A stretch of DNA of 64,000 bases from CBDBEU01 sp965204565 (GTDB taxonomy: Bacteria > Pseudomonadota > Alphaproteobacteria > Rhizobiales > TMED25), in contig CBDBEU010000005.1 in the NCBI GenBank assembly GCA_965204565.1, forward strand, positions 1,116,001-1,180,000. Reading direction: 5' to 3'. How positions within the stretch are numbered: position 1 is the stretch's first letter; each line of letters begins with the position of its first letter. Under the pieces are notes generated by a model that saw only the letters and a list, made by a program, of their open reading frames with translations, did no database searches and was not told the origin of the DNA. A program made the translations under genes and the position numbers. Positions 54,465-63,373 of this stretch are shown here, piece by piece.

Positions 54465-55122
54465 CTGTGGCGGTCGCCGGGCCGATTGCGCCGATATCCA
54501 CGGGCCGAAGAAGACGCTCTGCAACCGCTTCGTCCGCCGGGCCGAGCGCGCGGTATACGGGAAGGTATCTTCAGCGCTCCGGCAGGAGCCGAGGTTTCGC
54601 CTGACCGGCTGTTCATCGACAGTTCCTGCATCAAGGTTCATCGCTGCGCCGGCGGCGGAAAAGGGGGCCTTGGCCCATGGTATCGGCCGCACCAAAGGCG
54701 GACGCAACACCGGGCTCCCACGCCGCCCGCGACCACAAGGGCCGCCCCGTGTTTTTGTCAATTGCGTCCTGCTCCCGACGCCCGGAAACGTGATGATTGC
54801 AAGGTCGCACAGCGCCGCATCGAGGCCATGCCGCCATCCGCCGAACCTGTCGCCGGCAAAGGCCATGACAGCCGGGAACTGCGCGAACGGCTTGAAGAGC
54901 GCGGGACCGGGCCCGTCATCCCGCCGCGAAAGAACCGCAGGATCCGACATCCCTACGATCAGGCCATCTACAGGGAGCGAAATATCATCGAACGCATGTT
55001 CTGCCGCCTCAAGGACCGGCGGCGCATCGCAACGCGCTTTGAGCGCAACATTAAAAACGTCACGGCAGCTATCGCGCTCGCCGCAGCCCTCATCTCGTGG
55101 CTATAATGAGTCCAGCCCCTAA
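54465..55122 (+). mobile_element. IS5-family (IS427-like) transposase remnant
   Basis: Frames on the plus strand give L-F-I-D-S-S-C-I-K-V-H-R-C-A-G-G-G-K (first catalytic Asp), D-C-K-V-A-Q-R-R-I-E-A-M-P-P-S-A and R-N-I-I-E-R-M-F-C-R-L-K-D-R-R-R-I-A-T-R (catalytic Glu). The right end is GAGTCCAGCCCCTAA at 55108-55122. The N-terminal part is deleted and at least two frameshifts are present. It is nearly the same as the copy at 62281-63055. Confidence 0.85.
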
Positions 55123-55160
55123 GAATTGACGGTGAACCGTGCGTGTAGGCTTAAACGCGC

Positions 55161-55841
55161 TTACGGGGTTGGAAATCCCAGTGACTGGAGTGCTGCTGGA
55201 AGCTGATCAAAATGATTGATCATTCGATCTGGCCGAAGTTCAACCATTGGCGTTTCGGTGTAGCCGAAAGAAACGCCGATTACCGGCACACCGACAGCTC
55301 GGGCGGTATCGATATCAGCGATCGAGTCGCCGACCATCGCAGTCTTTTGCGGTATTCCACCCGCACGTGAGATGACTTCCAAAAGAGGGTCTGGGTGAGG
55401 CTTGCGGCGGGGCAGACTGTCGCCGCCGATAAGCGCTGAGAAATGCCCGCGAAGCCCCAATTCGGTGAGCAGAATTTCGCTTAAATGGGCAGGCTTGTTG
55501 GTGCACACCGCAAGCAACGTATCGCTGGCTTGGAGAGCCTCAAGAGCACTGATGACACCCGGATAAGGCAGGCTTTCAATAGCGACGCGATCCTCGTAAA
55601 CAGTAAGGAAATCCGCCACTAGGCGCTCAAGTAAGGGGGGGGTTGGTTCCACACCGGCAACCTCAAGCCCACGCTCCATCAAAGCACGGGCGCCGCGTCC
55701 GATCATCAAACGAACCGAGGATGGATCGAGTTTTTCCAGTCCCTCGCGGGCAAGAATGATATTCATCGTCGCTGCGAGGTCTGGCGCGGTGTCAACCAGT
55801 GTGCCGTCCAGATCGAAAACAACCAGATTTTTTGACGGCAT
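55161..55841 (-). CDS. gph: Phosphoglycolate phosphatase
   Basis: This is a 226-residue HAD phosphatase: motif I F-D-L-D-G-T-L-V-D-T near residue 9, Thr of motif II in V-C-T-N-K-P, Lys in R-K-P-H-P-D-P-L, and motif IV G-D-S-I-A-D-I-D-T-A. It clears 2-phosphoglycolate from DNA repair or photorespiration-like routes. The gene usually lies near rpiA and gor in this order; here IS debris and the broken gabD lie between them. Confidence 0.9.
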   Translation of the reverse strand: MPSKNLVVFDLDGTLVDTAPDLAATMNIILAREGLEKLDPSSVRLMIGRGARALMERGLEVAGVEPTPPLLERLVADFLTVYEDRVAIESLPYPGVISALEALQASDTLLAVCTNKPAHLSEILLTELGLRGHFSALIGGDSLPRRKPHPDPLLEVISRAGGIPQKTAMVGDSIADIDTARAVGVPVIGVSFGYTETPMVELRPDRMINHFDQLPAALQSLGFPTP

Positions 55842-56729
55842 GGTGCTGACCGGATGTATTGCGCGAAAATCAAGGGTGGCCGCTGATAGAGCCCACCAGC
55901 CACAACGTCAATCCAAGCAGTTTATGGAGAAATATTAACTGTCGCGACACCTTGTTGCGCAACACAAGCGACTCAATGTCACGACAACATATTGTGTTGG
56001 CCAAGGTTTAATTTTTCACGGCAACCAGTTGCCTTACCAGCGATTGGATTGCATGTTGCAGGCTGAATTTTTGAAGGACTTGATTCCCTCTCAGAGGGGA
56101 GTACGGATTTGGCGGCGAGGATAGATCGGTCGATCTTATTTAACCGAATATTAATTGTCGAAGCAACTAAACGGGGTGTTGACCAAAACCCAAAAATTGT
56201 CATGACAGCAACACTTTCGACACAGTTCGATCGATCGTCAATTGTCGTGACAATTTATTTTGCATTCTGCAATCCGAGGCAGGATCCCGTTGAAACTGGG
56301 AAGTGCTATCCACGCACATTGTGACACTCTGGCGGTCGCGGATCATAGTGAAACGACCGGGATAGGACATGCCGGTAATGCACAATCTTCATATACTTAA
56401 AGCATATAAAACAACGCGTTAATCGAATAATCTAGAATTGGAATTCGATTAGCTTAAACCAATCTGTGAGCTATGGTTAACCAAGTCCTTATCAATCCGA
56501 AGGCGCCAAAATCCGCGCTTATGAGCGTTCATGTACCTTGATACTCTCCAACAACCCATTGAAAAAACAAAAGAATTCAATTTCTGCCACAACGACGTAA
56601 ATCTGGTTCGGACTATCCGGTAAAATCCGCATGCTCTAGAGCATGTTTCACGTAATCGGAGTCGATTTAGGGGATTCCCAAATGGTTTGGCACATTATTC
56701 TGTGTCCCGAGGCTTATCGGGAGGCAGAT
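55842..56729. other. AT-rich gene-free region
   Basis: About 890 bp, clearly richer in A and T than the rest, with no supported ORF. It holds several TTAA-containing words, short inverted repeats and the palindrome at 56630-56645. It may be a horizontally acquired leftover or a promoter-rich spacer. No DnaA-box cluster was recognised. Confidence 0.45.
56630..56645. repeat. Perfect 16-bp palindrome CATGCTCTAGAGCATG
   Basis: The palindrome is followed by TTTCACGTAATCGGA. From general knowledge, intergenic elements with a CTCTAGAGCATG-type core are common in Rhizobiales genomes; this one matches that look. No second copy was seen in the window. Confidence 0.6.
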
Positions 56730-57010
56730 ATGGCGTATGCTTATGGTTTGGACCTTCGCCGACGAGTGATCGCCGCGATCGAGGACGGGCTTTCGCCGCG
56801 GGCCGGTTCTCGATCGGGATATCGACGGCCGGGAGCTGGTATCGGCAGTGGCGAGCGAGCGGTGATATCCGGCCGGCGCGCCAGGGCCAACCGTCGGGCT
56901 CGAAGCTGGATGCGCACGAGGACTTCATTCTTGGGCTGGTGGCGTCGCGCAAGGACATGGCGCGGAACGAGGTGCGGCTTCAGCTTCATGCATCGGCCTG
57001 CGGACCCGCC
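56730..57010 (+). mobile_element. IS630-family transposase N-terminal fragment
   Basis: Two frames give M-A-Y-A-Y-G-L-D-L-R-R-R-V-I-A-A-I-E-D-G-L-S and R-F-S-I-G-I-S-T-A-G-S-W-Y-R-Q-W, then P-A-R-Q-G-Q-P-S-G-S-K-L-D-A-H-E, the helix-turn-helix start of IS630 transposases. It needs one frameshift, and the catalytic domain is absent. It is a different IS630 from the one at 13.1 kb. Confidence 0.75.
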
Positions 57011-57375
57011 TCATCAGGATCGAAGCACGGGTCGTCCGCCACGCCCGAGCCATCACGTTCCAACCGGCCGAGGCGGCTGTCGGCGGCGTTCTTGTTCACC
57101 CGCATCCTTGCGGCCATCCAACGGCTCCGTGCGTCAGCGCTACCTGCATGACGGTGTCGGCGATCAAACCCGGGCGAAAGCGGCTCGACGGGTCTGACCC
57201 GACGGGTGCCGGTCAGACCGACTTCCGGTTCAAGCCCGTTGCAGCAGCCATAAATCGCGCCCGGTTCACGAACCGGATGCCCGAACCACGACACGGCCCG
57301 TCCAAGAGGCTTGATCCGTACGCAAAACAGCGGCAGCATGATCGAAATGGCATTCTAATCGGGGAATGTCGGTTG
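57011..57375. other. Unrecognised gap between the IS630 fragment and gabD
   Basis: Several overlapping frames are open, as expected for GC-rich DNA, but none shows a recognisable family or a good ribosome site. It is probably remnant sequence from the insertion region. Confidence 0.4.
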
Positions 57376-58567
57376 ATGAAACTAAGCGATAGTGGTCTGC
57401 TGAAAGAACAGTGTTATGTCGGTGGTGCCTAGGTTGGAACACCGGAACGAGAGGTCACCAATCCCGCGTCCGGCGAGGTAATCGCCAAGGTTCCGGTAGT
57501 TTGGTGCCAATGAAACCCGTGACGCCATCGAAAGGGCCGATATTGCTTACCGCAGCTGGCGCGACAAAATCGCCAAGGAACGTTCAGAGCTGTTGCGTCG
57601 CTGGTTTGAGTTGATCATGGCCAATCAGGAAGATCTGGCCCAGTTGATGACCGCCGAGCAGGGCAAGCCGTTGACTGAATCGCGTGGTGAGATTGCTTAT
57701 GCCGCGGGTTTTGTCGAATTTTTCTCCGAAGAGGCCAAACGAATCTATGGCGACACCATTCCCTCACCTTGGGATGGAAAGCGCATTGTCTTCTCCAAGG
57801 AACCGGTCGGCGTTGTTGGCGCCATCACCCCGTGGAACTTTCCCGCCGCCACGGTGAAAAAAGTCGGCATGGAGATCCGCGGCAAAGTGCCCTTCATCGT
57901 GTTTGACGATGCCGAACTCTATTCCGCCATTGAAGGCGCGATCGCCTCAAAATATCGCAACACCGGACAGACCGGTGTTTGCGCCAACCGGTTCCTCGTG
58001 CAGGACGGCATTTATGGCAATTTCGCTAACGGCCTTTCCAAGCGCGTTGGCGAATTCAAGGTCGGTGCCGGAACCGAGGAGGGGATCGTCCAGGGACCGC
58101 TGATCAACGAAGATGGCGTGCTCAAGGTCGAGGAACATAGCAAGGATGCCCTCGACAAGGGTGCCAAGGTCTTGACCGGCGGCAAGCGGCATGAGCGCGG
58201 CGGTACATTTTTCGAACCCACGGTGATTGGCGAAATGAGCATCCAGATGCGGATCACCCATGAGGAAACCTTCGGACCGGTGGCACCGCTTTATCGCTTC
58301 CATGAAGAAGATGAGGCGATTTCGCTGGCCAACGACACCGAGTTTGGTCTTGCTGCCTATTTCTATTCACGTGATATCGGCCGCTGCTGGCGCGTTTCCG
58401 AAGCGCTTGAATACGGCATTGTCGGCATCAATGAGGGCAACATTTCTACTGAAGTCGCGCCCTTTGGCAGCATGAAACAGTCTGGCGTTGGACGGGAAGG
58501 CGGTCATTTCGGCACCGAGGAATTCGTCGAGGTCAAATACATGCTGATGGGCGGCCTCGGTCAGTGA
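57376..58567 (+). pseudogene. gabD: Succinate-semialdehyde dehydrogenase (GabD-like) with stop, frameshift and internal deletion
   Basis: The start M-K-L-S-D-S-G-L-L and Y-V-G-G-A is cut by a TAG at 57430-57432; the same frame goes on with T-P-E-R-E-V-T-N-P-A-S-G, then a shift near 57500. From 57593 the rest reads on. After I-T-P-W-N-F-P about 80 residues, including the NAD-binding G-S-T region, are missing before V-K-K-V. The catalytic Cys (usual G-Q-T-C-V-C) is Gly here (G-Q-T-G-V-C), and the catalytic Glu segment (L-E-L-G-G) reads M-E-I-R-G. It cannot work as a dehydrogenase. Its stop overlaps the rpiA start (GTGA). Confidence 0.85.
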
Positions 58568-59271
58568 GTGGCAGCCCTGCGGCGGCAAAGCTGGCCGTGG
58601 CCAAGGCTGCGGTGGAGTTGGTCGAACCGGGCATGAAACTGGGCTTGGGTACCGGTTCGACGGCGGCTGAATTTGTCTCCCTGCTGGGCGAGCGCCGGCG
58701 GGACGGATTTGAAATGGTCGGAGTTCCGACATCCGAGGCAACCGCAGTTCAGGCTCACTCACTCGGTATTGAACTCGGCGATCTTGATCAGCTTTCCCCG
58801 CTAGACCTGACCATTGATGGTGCCGACGAAATTGGCCCCGGTCTTGTTCTTGCCAAGGGAGGCGGGGGTGCGCTTCTACGCGAAAAGATCGTCGCGCGTG
58901 CCTCACGCCGCATGGTGGTGATCGCCGATCAGACCAAATGTGTGGATGTTCTTGGCGCTTTTCCACTGCCGGTGGAAATTGTGAGTTTCGCGCCCGAGAC
59001 CACTATGCGTGCGGTCTCTGAAGCCCTGAACAGCGTTGGCATCAGTGCCAGGCTGCAATTGCGAAAGGATGCTGCCGGCACCATCTTTTTGACCGATGAA
59101 GGAAATCTCATTGTCGACTGTCATTGCGGGCGCGTCGACGATCCCGCCGCAACGGCAAACGCACTTTCCACTGTCACTGGAGTTGTCGAGCACGGATTAT
59201 TTGTCGGTATCGCCTCGCAAGCGATCATCGGTATGACCGATGGCAGCGCGCGCACCATCGCTGATCAATGA
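58564..59271 (+). CDS. rpiA: Ribose-5-phosphate isomerase A
   Basis: This 235-residue enzyme interconverts ribose 5-phosphate and ribulose 5-phosphate. The phosphate loop G-L-G-T-G-S-T-A lies near residue 27, with catalytic D-G-A-D-E-I near 87 and K-G-G-G-G-A-L-L-R-E-K near 100. It begins with GTG inside the gabD stop. It is intact despite the debris upstream, and sits 30 bp before gor. Confidence 0.94.
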   Translation: MSGSPAAAKLAVAKAAVELVEPGMKLGLGTGSTAAEFVSLLGERRRDGFEMVGVPTSEATAVQAHSLGIELGDLDQLSPLDLTIDGADEIGPGLVLAKGGGGALLREKIVARASRRMVVIADQTKCVDVLGAFPLPVEIVSFAPETTMRAVSEALNSVGISARLQLRKDAAGTIFLTDEGNLIVDCHCGRVDDPAATANALSTVTGVVEHGLFVGIASQAIIGMTDGSARTIADQ

Positions 59272-59301
59272 ACCGAACAAGCGCGGAAATGCAGGTTACT
59301 C

Positions 59302-60684
59302 ATGTCTGAATTTGACTACGATCTGTTCGTCATTGGCGCGGGCTCGGGCGGTGCGCGCGCCGCCCGCATTGCTGCCTCTTACGGTGCGCGTGTTGGCATC
59401 GCCGAGGAGTATCGGGTTGGCGGCACATGCGTGATCCGCGGTTGTGTCCCCAAAAAGCTCTTCGTCTATGCAAGCCAGTTCTCCGAAAGCTTCGAAGAGG
59501 CAAAAGGCTTTGGATGGATGCCGGGTGCAGCAAAATTCGACTGGCATACATTGATCGAGCGCAAGGAGCGCGAGATTGATCGGTTGAACGCGATCTATAT
59601 CCGCAATCTCAAGAATTCAGGGGTCGAGATTTTCGAGACCCGGGCTGTTCTAACCGACGCGCATACCGTGCAATTGGGCGCCAGTGAACGCTCGGTATCT
59701 GCGGGCACCATTCTGATCGCCACCGGCGGCTGGCCTTTTGTGCCCGATATTGAAGGTGTCGAGCACGTTATCACCTCCAATGAGGCGTTCCACCTGCAGC
59801 GCCTGCCAGAGCACATCACAATTGTCGGCGGCGGTTATATCGCGGTCGAATTTGCCGGCATCTTCAATGGCCTTGGTGTCGACACCACGCTGCTCTACCG
59901 CGGCGAGGAGATCTTGCGCGGTTTTGACGACGATTTGCGCAACGTTCTGCATCGCGAAATGGACAAAAAGGGTGTCGACGTGCGGGTGATGAGCGATATC
60001 ACCTCGGTAGACCCGCATGGCGATGGCTTTAGCGCCACTCTCAAGTCGGGCGATGTGATCGAGACCGGTCTGGTGATGTACGCAACCGGGCGCTATCCCA
60101 ACAGCCGAGGACTCGGCCTTGAACAGGTCGGGGTCAAACTCGGTGCCAATGGTGAGATTTCCGTCGACGCCAATTCGTGCACGTCGGTTCCCCACATTTA
60201 TGCGGTTGGCGATGTCACCGACCGCGCCGCCCTGACCCCGGTCGCGATCCGTGAAGGCCACGCTTTTGCCGATACCGTATTTGGCGGCAAGCCAACCACG
60301 CTCGATTATTCCAACATTCCAACAGCCGTGTTCTCCCAGCCCGAGATCGGCACTGTTGGACTGACCGAGGCGGAGGCGCGCGCCCAGTTCGGTGAAGTCG
60401 ATATCTACAAATCGACCTTTACTCCGCTCAAACACACTTTGTCGGGTAGCGAGGAAAAAATGATGATGAAGATCATCGTCGATCCCGCCAGCGATCGTGT
60501 GCTGGGCTGTCACATTATGGGGCTCGACGCAGGTGAAATGGTCCAAGTCTTGGGAATTCCGATCAAGATGGGCGCGACCAAGGCGGATTTCGATGCAACC
60601 GTCGCGCTGCATCCTTCATCGGCCGAAGAGTTGGTGACGATGCGCGAGAAGCGGCAACCGCCGGCAGCTGAGGCAGCCGAATAA
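59302..60684 (+). CDS. gor: Glutathione-disulfide reductase
   Basis: This is a 460-residue flavoenzyme. The FAD loop G-A-G-S-G-G-A-R-A-A lies near residue 12, the redox disulfide is in G-G-T-C-V-I-R-G-C-V-P-K-K, the NADPH loop is G-G-G-Y-I-A-V-E-F-A near 175, and the C-terminal His-Glu pair is in L-H-P-S-S-A-E-E. It keeps glutathione reduced with NADPH. It is probably co-transcribed with rpiA. Confidence 0.95.
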   Translation: MSEFDYDLFVIGAGSGGARAARIAASYGARVGIAEEYRVGGTCVIRGCVPKKLFVYASQFSESFEEAKGFGWMPGAAKFDWHTLIERKEREIDRLNAIYIRNLKNSGVEIFETRAVLTDAHTVQLGASERSVSAGTILIATGGWPFVPDIEGVEHVITSNEAFHLQRLPEHITIVGGGYIAVEFAGIFNGLGVDTTLLYRGEEILRGFDDDLRNVLHREMDKKGVDVRVMSDITSVDPHGDGFSATLKSGDVIETGLVMYATGRYPNSRGLGLEQVGVKLGANGEISVDANSCTSVPHIYAVGDVTDRAALTPVAIREGHAFADTVFGGKPTTLDYSNIPTAVFSQPEIGTVGLTEAEARAQFGEVDIYKSTFTPLKHTLSGSEEKMMMKIIVDPASDRVLGCHIMGLDAGEMVQVLGIPIKMGATKADFDATVALHPSSAEELVTMREKRQPPAAEAAE

Positions 60685-60745
60685 GCGCACCACACTGCGC
60701 ACTGTCCCTATGGCTCAGCCCTTAGTGTAAGTAAAGGAGAAAAAG

Positions 60746-60920
60746 ATGAGCGTGGCCGATACCAACCATCCGATCACGGTTGAGCCGTTTGGCGAGCGGT
60801 TGCGCGTGCGTTTTTCCGTTGAGGTGATTGCCGACACCGCGCGTGCCCTGGTGATGGGCGAGACCGTCTACCCGCCAATCTACTACATTCCGCGTTATGA
60901 TGCGGTGATCGCAGCACTAG
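60746..60920 (+). pseudogene. DUF427 protein, truncated by an IS3 element
   Basis: The start has a good AAAGGAG ribosome site. The sequence V-I-A-D-T-A-R-A-L-V-M-G-E and Y-P-P-I-Y-Y-I-P-R matches DUF427. After about 58 residues the frame runs into IS3 sequence at 60921, so the conserved C-terminal half is lost. The formal ORF ends at 61081 inside the IS. Confidence 0.8.
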
Positions 60921-62238
60921 TGTCCGGCCCCGATAATTGTCTTCCCGATTTGATCCGAGGATGGTTCATTGCCTCCGATGAGGAGGTAACGAGATATATG
61001 ATTCCTTCTGATCTGAGCTCGAAGTTTCTACCAGCTACAAGTAGAGCCTGTGCCCGTTTTGATGCACAACGCCGGGCGTGATGGCAACAACCGTGTCGGG
61101 GGCATGCCCACAACACGGTTTGCCGGTTGATCCAGTCCCGATCCCGGCCGGGGTTTTGTTCCCGAGGCTCGAGTGGGGCCGGAAGTGATTGTAGTCGTGC
61201 CGCCAGGCTTCGAGTTCCCGGCGGGCATGGGTCAGGCTGGTGAAGATCGTCTCGTTCAGACATTCGTCCCTGAGCCGCGCATTGAAGCTCTCGATGAACC
61301 CGTTCTGACAGGGCTTGCCCGGCGCGATAGAGTGCCCACTCGACATTGCGCTCCTTTGAACGGCGCCCGATCACCATGCCGGTCGGTTCGGTGCCGATGC
61401 CGCTGACGATCGTGCCGGGCCGCGCCATTCGCTCGAAGATCGCCGCATCAGGCTCGCGACCGACCCTTGCGCCGGAGATCGACGTATCGGCGATCAGGCG
61501 CACGCACTCCCGGCTGAAGTCGTCGACCACGGCGAAGATCCGGAACCTGCGTCCGCAGGCAAAGGCATCCGACATGAAGTCCAGGCTCCAGCGCTGGTTC
61601 GGTCCCTGCGGTAACACCATCGGCGCTCGTGTCCCCAATGCCCGCTTGCGCCCGCCACGGCGACAAACCTGCAAGCGCTCATCCCGATGATACAGCCTGC
61701 GGAACTTCTTGTGGTTCATGACCCATCCCTCCCGGCACGGCAGCCAGTGCAAGCGCCGACAGCCGAACCGGCGGCGCTCGCCGGCCAGTTCCCTGATACG
61801 TGTCCGCGCCTCGGTGTCGTCAGGGCGGCAGCTGATGTAGCGCACCGTCGTTCGGTCCACGCCCGGCACCGCGCAGGCGCGACGCCGGCTCACTTCGAAG
61901 ACCTCCCGGAGATGAGCCACCGCCTGCCGCCCGGCACCGGGCGTCAGAACTTTTTGCACTGATCTCCCTGAGCATTGCGTTGTCCAGCATCGAGCCCGCC
62001 AGCAGCTTCTTCAGCTGCGCATTCTCCTGCTCCAACTGACGAAGCCGCCGGGCATCGGACACCTCAAGCCCGCCATAGTTCGACTTCCACTTGTAAAAGG
62101 TCGCCGGGCTGATCCCGTGACGGCGGCACACATCCGCCGTCGGCATCCCCGCTTCCTGCTCCTTCAACACAGCGATCATCTGTTCCTCGCCAAACCTGCT
62201 CCGCTTCATATCGTCCGCCTCCTTGTCAGGGCCGGACG
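60921..62238 (-). mobile_element. IS3-family element with orfA and frameshifted orfB
   Basis: Imperfect terminal inverted repeats lie at 60922 onward and up to 62237 (GTCCGGCCC shared). OrfA starts at 62209 with an HTH (M-K-R-S-R-F-G-E-E-Q ... C-R-R-H-G-I-S-P-A-T-F-Y-K-W-K). OrfB starts near 61959 and has N-H-K-K-F-R-R-L-Y, W-S-L-D-F-M-S-D (Asp) and, after an extra frameshift near 61335, N-G-F-I-E-S-F-N-A-R-L-R-D-E (Glu). The group resembles IS407-type elements. The orfB shift and the altered second Asp region make it inactive. It cut the DUF427 gene. Confidence 0.85.
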
Positions 62239-62274
62239 CTCATTATCATTGGAGGAAATCTAGGAGCGCAGACC
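62168..62274 (-). repeat. 107-bp segment, near-identical and inverted to 54358-54464
   Basis: It covers the start of IS3 orfA and the outer end of the element plus about 36 bp beyond the terminal repeat. That the match goes past the IS3 end suggests both copies share the same flank, so one may derive from the other by recombination rather than by separate transposition. Confidence 0.8.
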
Positions 62275-62280
62275 GCGAGA

Positions 62281-63055
62281 TGTATGATTTCTTTTGGTTT
62301 TCCGATTCTCGGCGGGCCCGGATCACGCCGCTTCTGCCGACCGATGTGCGCGGCAGGAAGCGCCCGGAAACAGTTGATGATCGCCGTGTGCCGAGCGGGA
62401 TCGTCCATGCGCTGCGCTGTGGCGATCGCCGGGCCGAAGAAGGCGCTCTACAACCGCTTCATCCGCCGGGCCGAGCGGCGGTATATGGGAAGGTGTCTTC
62501 AGCGCTCCGGCAGGCGCTGAGGATACGCCTGACCGGCTGTTCATCGACAGTTCCTGCATCAAGGTTCATCGCTGCGCCGGCGGCGGAAAAGGGGGGGGGG
62601 CTTGGCCCCCATGGTATCGGCCGCACCGAAGGCGGGCGCAACACCGGGCTCCACGCCGTCCGCGACCACAAGGGCCGCCCCGTGTTTTGTCAATTGCGTC
62701 CTGCTCCCGACGCCCGGAAACGTGCATGATTGCAAGGTCGCACAGCGCCGCATCGAGGCCATGCCGCCATCCGCCGAATTTGTCGCCGGCAAAGGCCATG
62801 ACAGCCGGGAACTGCGCGAATGGCCTGAAGGGCGCGGGACCGAGCCCGTCATCCCGCCGCGAAAGACCCGCAAGATCCGATATCACGACGATCGGGCCGT
62901 CTACAGGGAGCGAGATATCATCGAACGCATGTTCTGCCGCCTCAAAGACCGGCGGCGCATCGCAACGCGCTTCGAGCGCAACATTAAAAACGTCATGGCA
63001 GCTATCGCGCGCGCCGCAGCCCTCATCTCGTGGCTATAATGAGTCCAGACCCTAA
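62281..63055 (+). mobile_element. IS5-family (IS427-like) transposase, frameshifted
   Basis: The start is M-Y-D-F-F-W-F-S-D, then G-I-V-H-A-L-R-C-G; a stretch of about 20 codons seems deleted after that. The later frames hold H-G-I-G-R-T-E-G-G-R-N-T and A-Q-R-R-I-E-A-M-P-P-S-A, ending R-D-I-I-E-R-M-F-C-R-L-K-D. A run of nine G near 62590 sits at one frame change. The right end is GAGTCCAGACCCTAA at 63041-63055. The left end is lost to the IS3 next to it. Confidence 0.85.
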
Positions 63056-63083
63056 TACTCACCATGTCCAGTCGGATTGGAAC

Positions 63084-63245
63084 TCAAGCTTGTTTTTCGT
63101 CTCTTGCCAAACGCAAAGCACGAAGTTTGGCGGTGAGGGCTGCCTTCGCGCGACGCTCTTTTTCCACTTCGCTTTGCACCTGCTCGCCTTTTTTCGAACT
63201 GGCGGTAAAGAGTTGATTGGCTATTGCTTTCGTCAATCTGGGCAT
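63084..63245 (-). CDS. Conserved small basic protein
   Basis: This is a 53-residue protein from ATG 63245: M-P-R-L-T-K-A-I-A-N-Q-L-F-T-A, then an Arg/Lys/Ala-rich helix (E-K-E-R-R-A-K-A-A-L-T-A-K-L-R-A-L-R-L). I know such small proteins as common alphaproteobacterial hypotheticals without assigned function. The open frame extends to 63317. It lies before the RNA helicase gene in the same direction of reading but downstream of it. Confidence 0.65.
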   Translation of the reverse strand: MPRLTKAIANQLFTASSKKGEQVQSEVEKERRAKAALTAKLRALRLARDEKQA

Positions 63246-63373
63246 TGTCGGTCCTTCTTGCTGTATGCGAAGGCGAATTGGTGTGCTGTATGATCTGAGT
63301 GCAAACCGTACAGCCACCGATCCCAGTGCGTATGATAGGCGCTGCGTGCTTCACACGACTTCCAGAAACTCAT

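Noticed and set aside
54423..55106. 227-codon frame starting like an IS3 orfA, as a novel fusion protein.
   Set aside because: Only the first 14 codons are IS3. The rest is an out-of-frame mix of IS5 transposase, so it is a junction artefact of broken elements.
55842..56640. AT-rich region considered as a replication origin.
   Set aside because: No cluster of DnaA boxes, no repABC, dnaA or hemE neighbours, and no clear strand switch of genes were seen.
57376..57432. In-frame TAG in the gabD-like gene as possible recoding.
   Set aside because: The same gene also has a frameshift, a large deletion and lost catalytic residues, so decay is the simple explanation.
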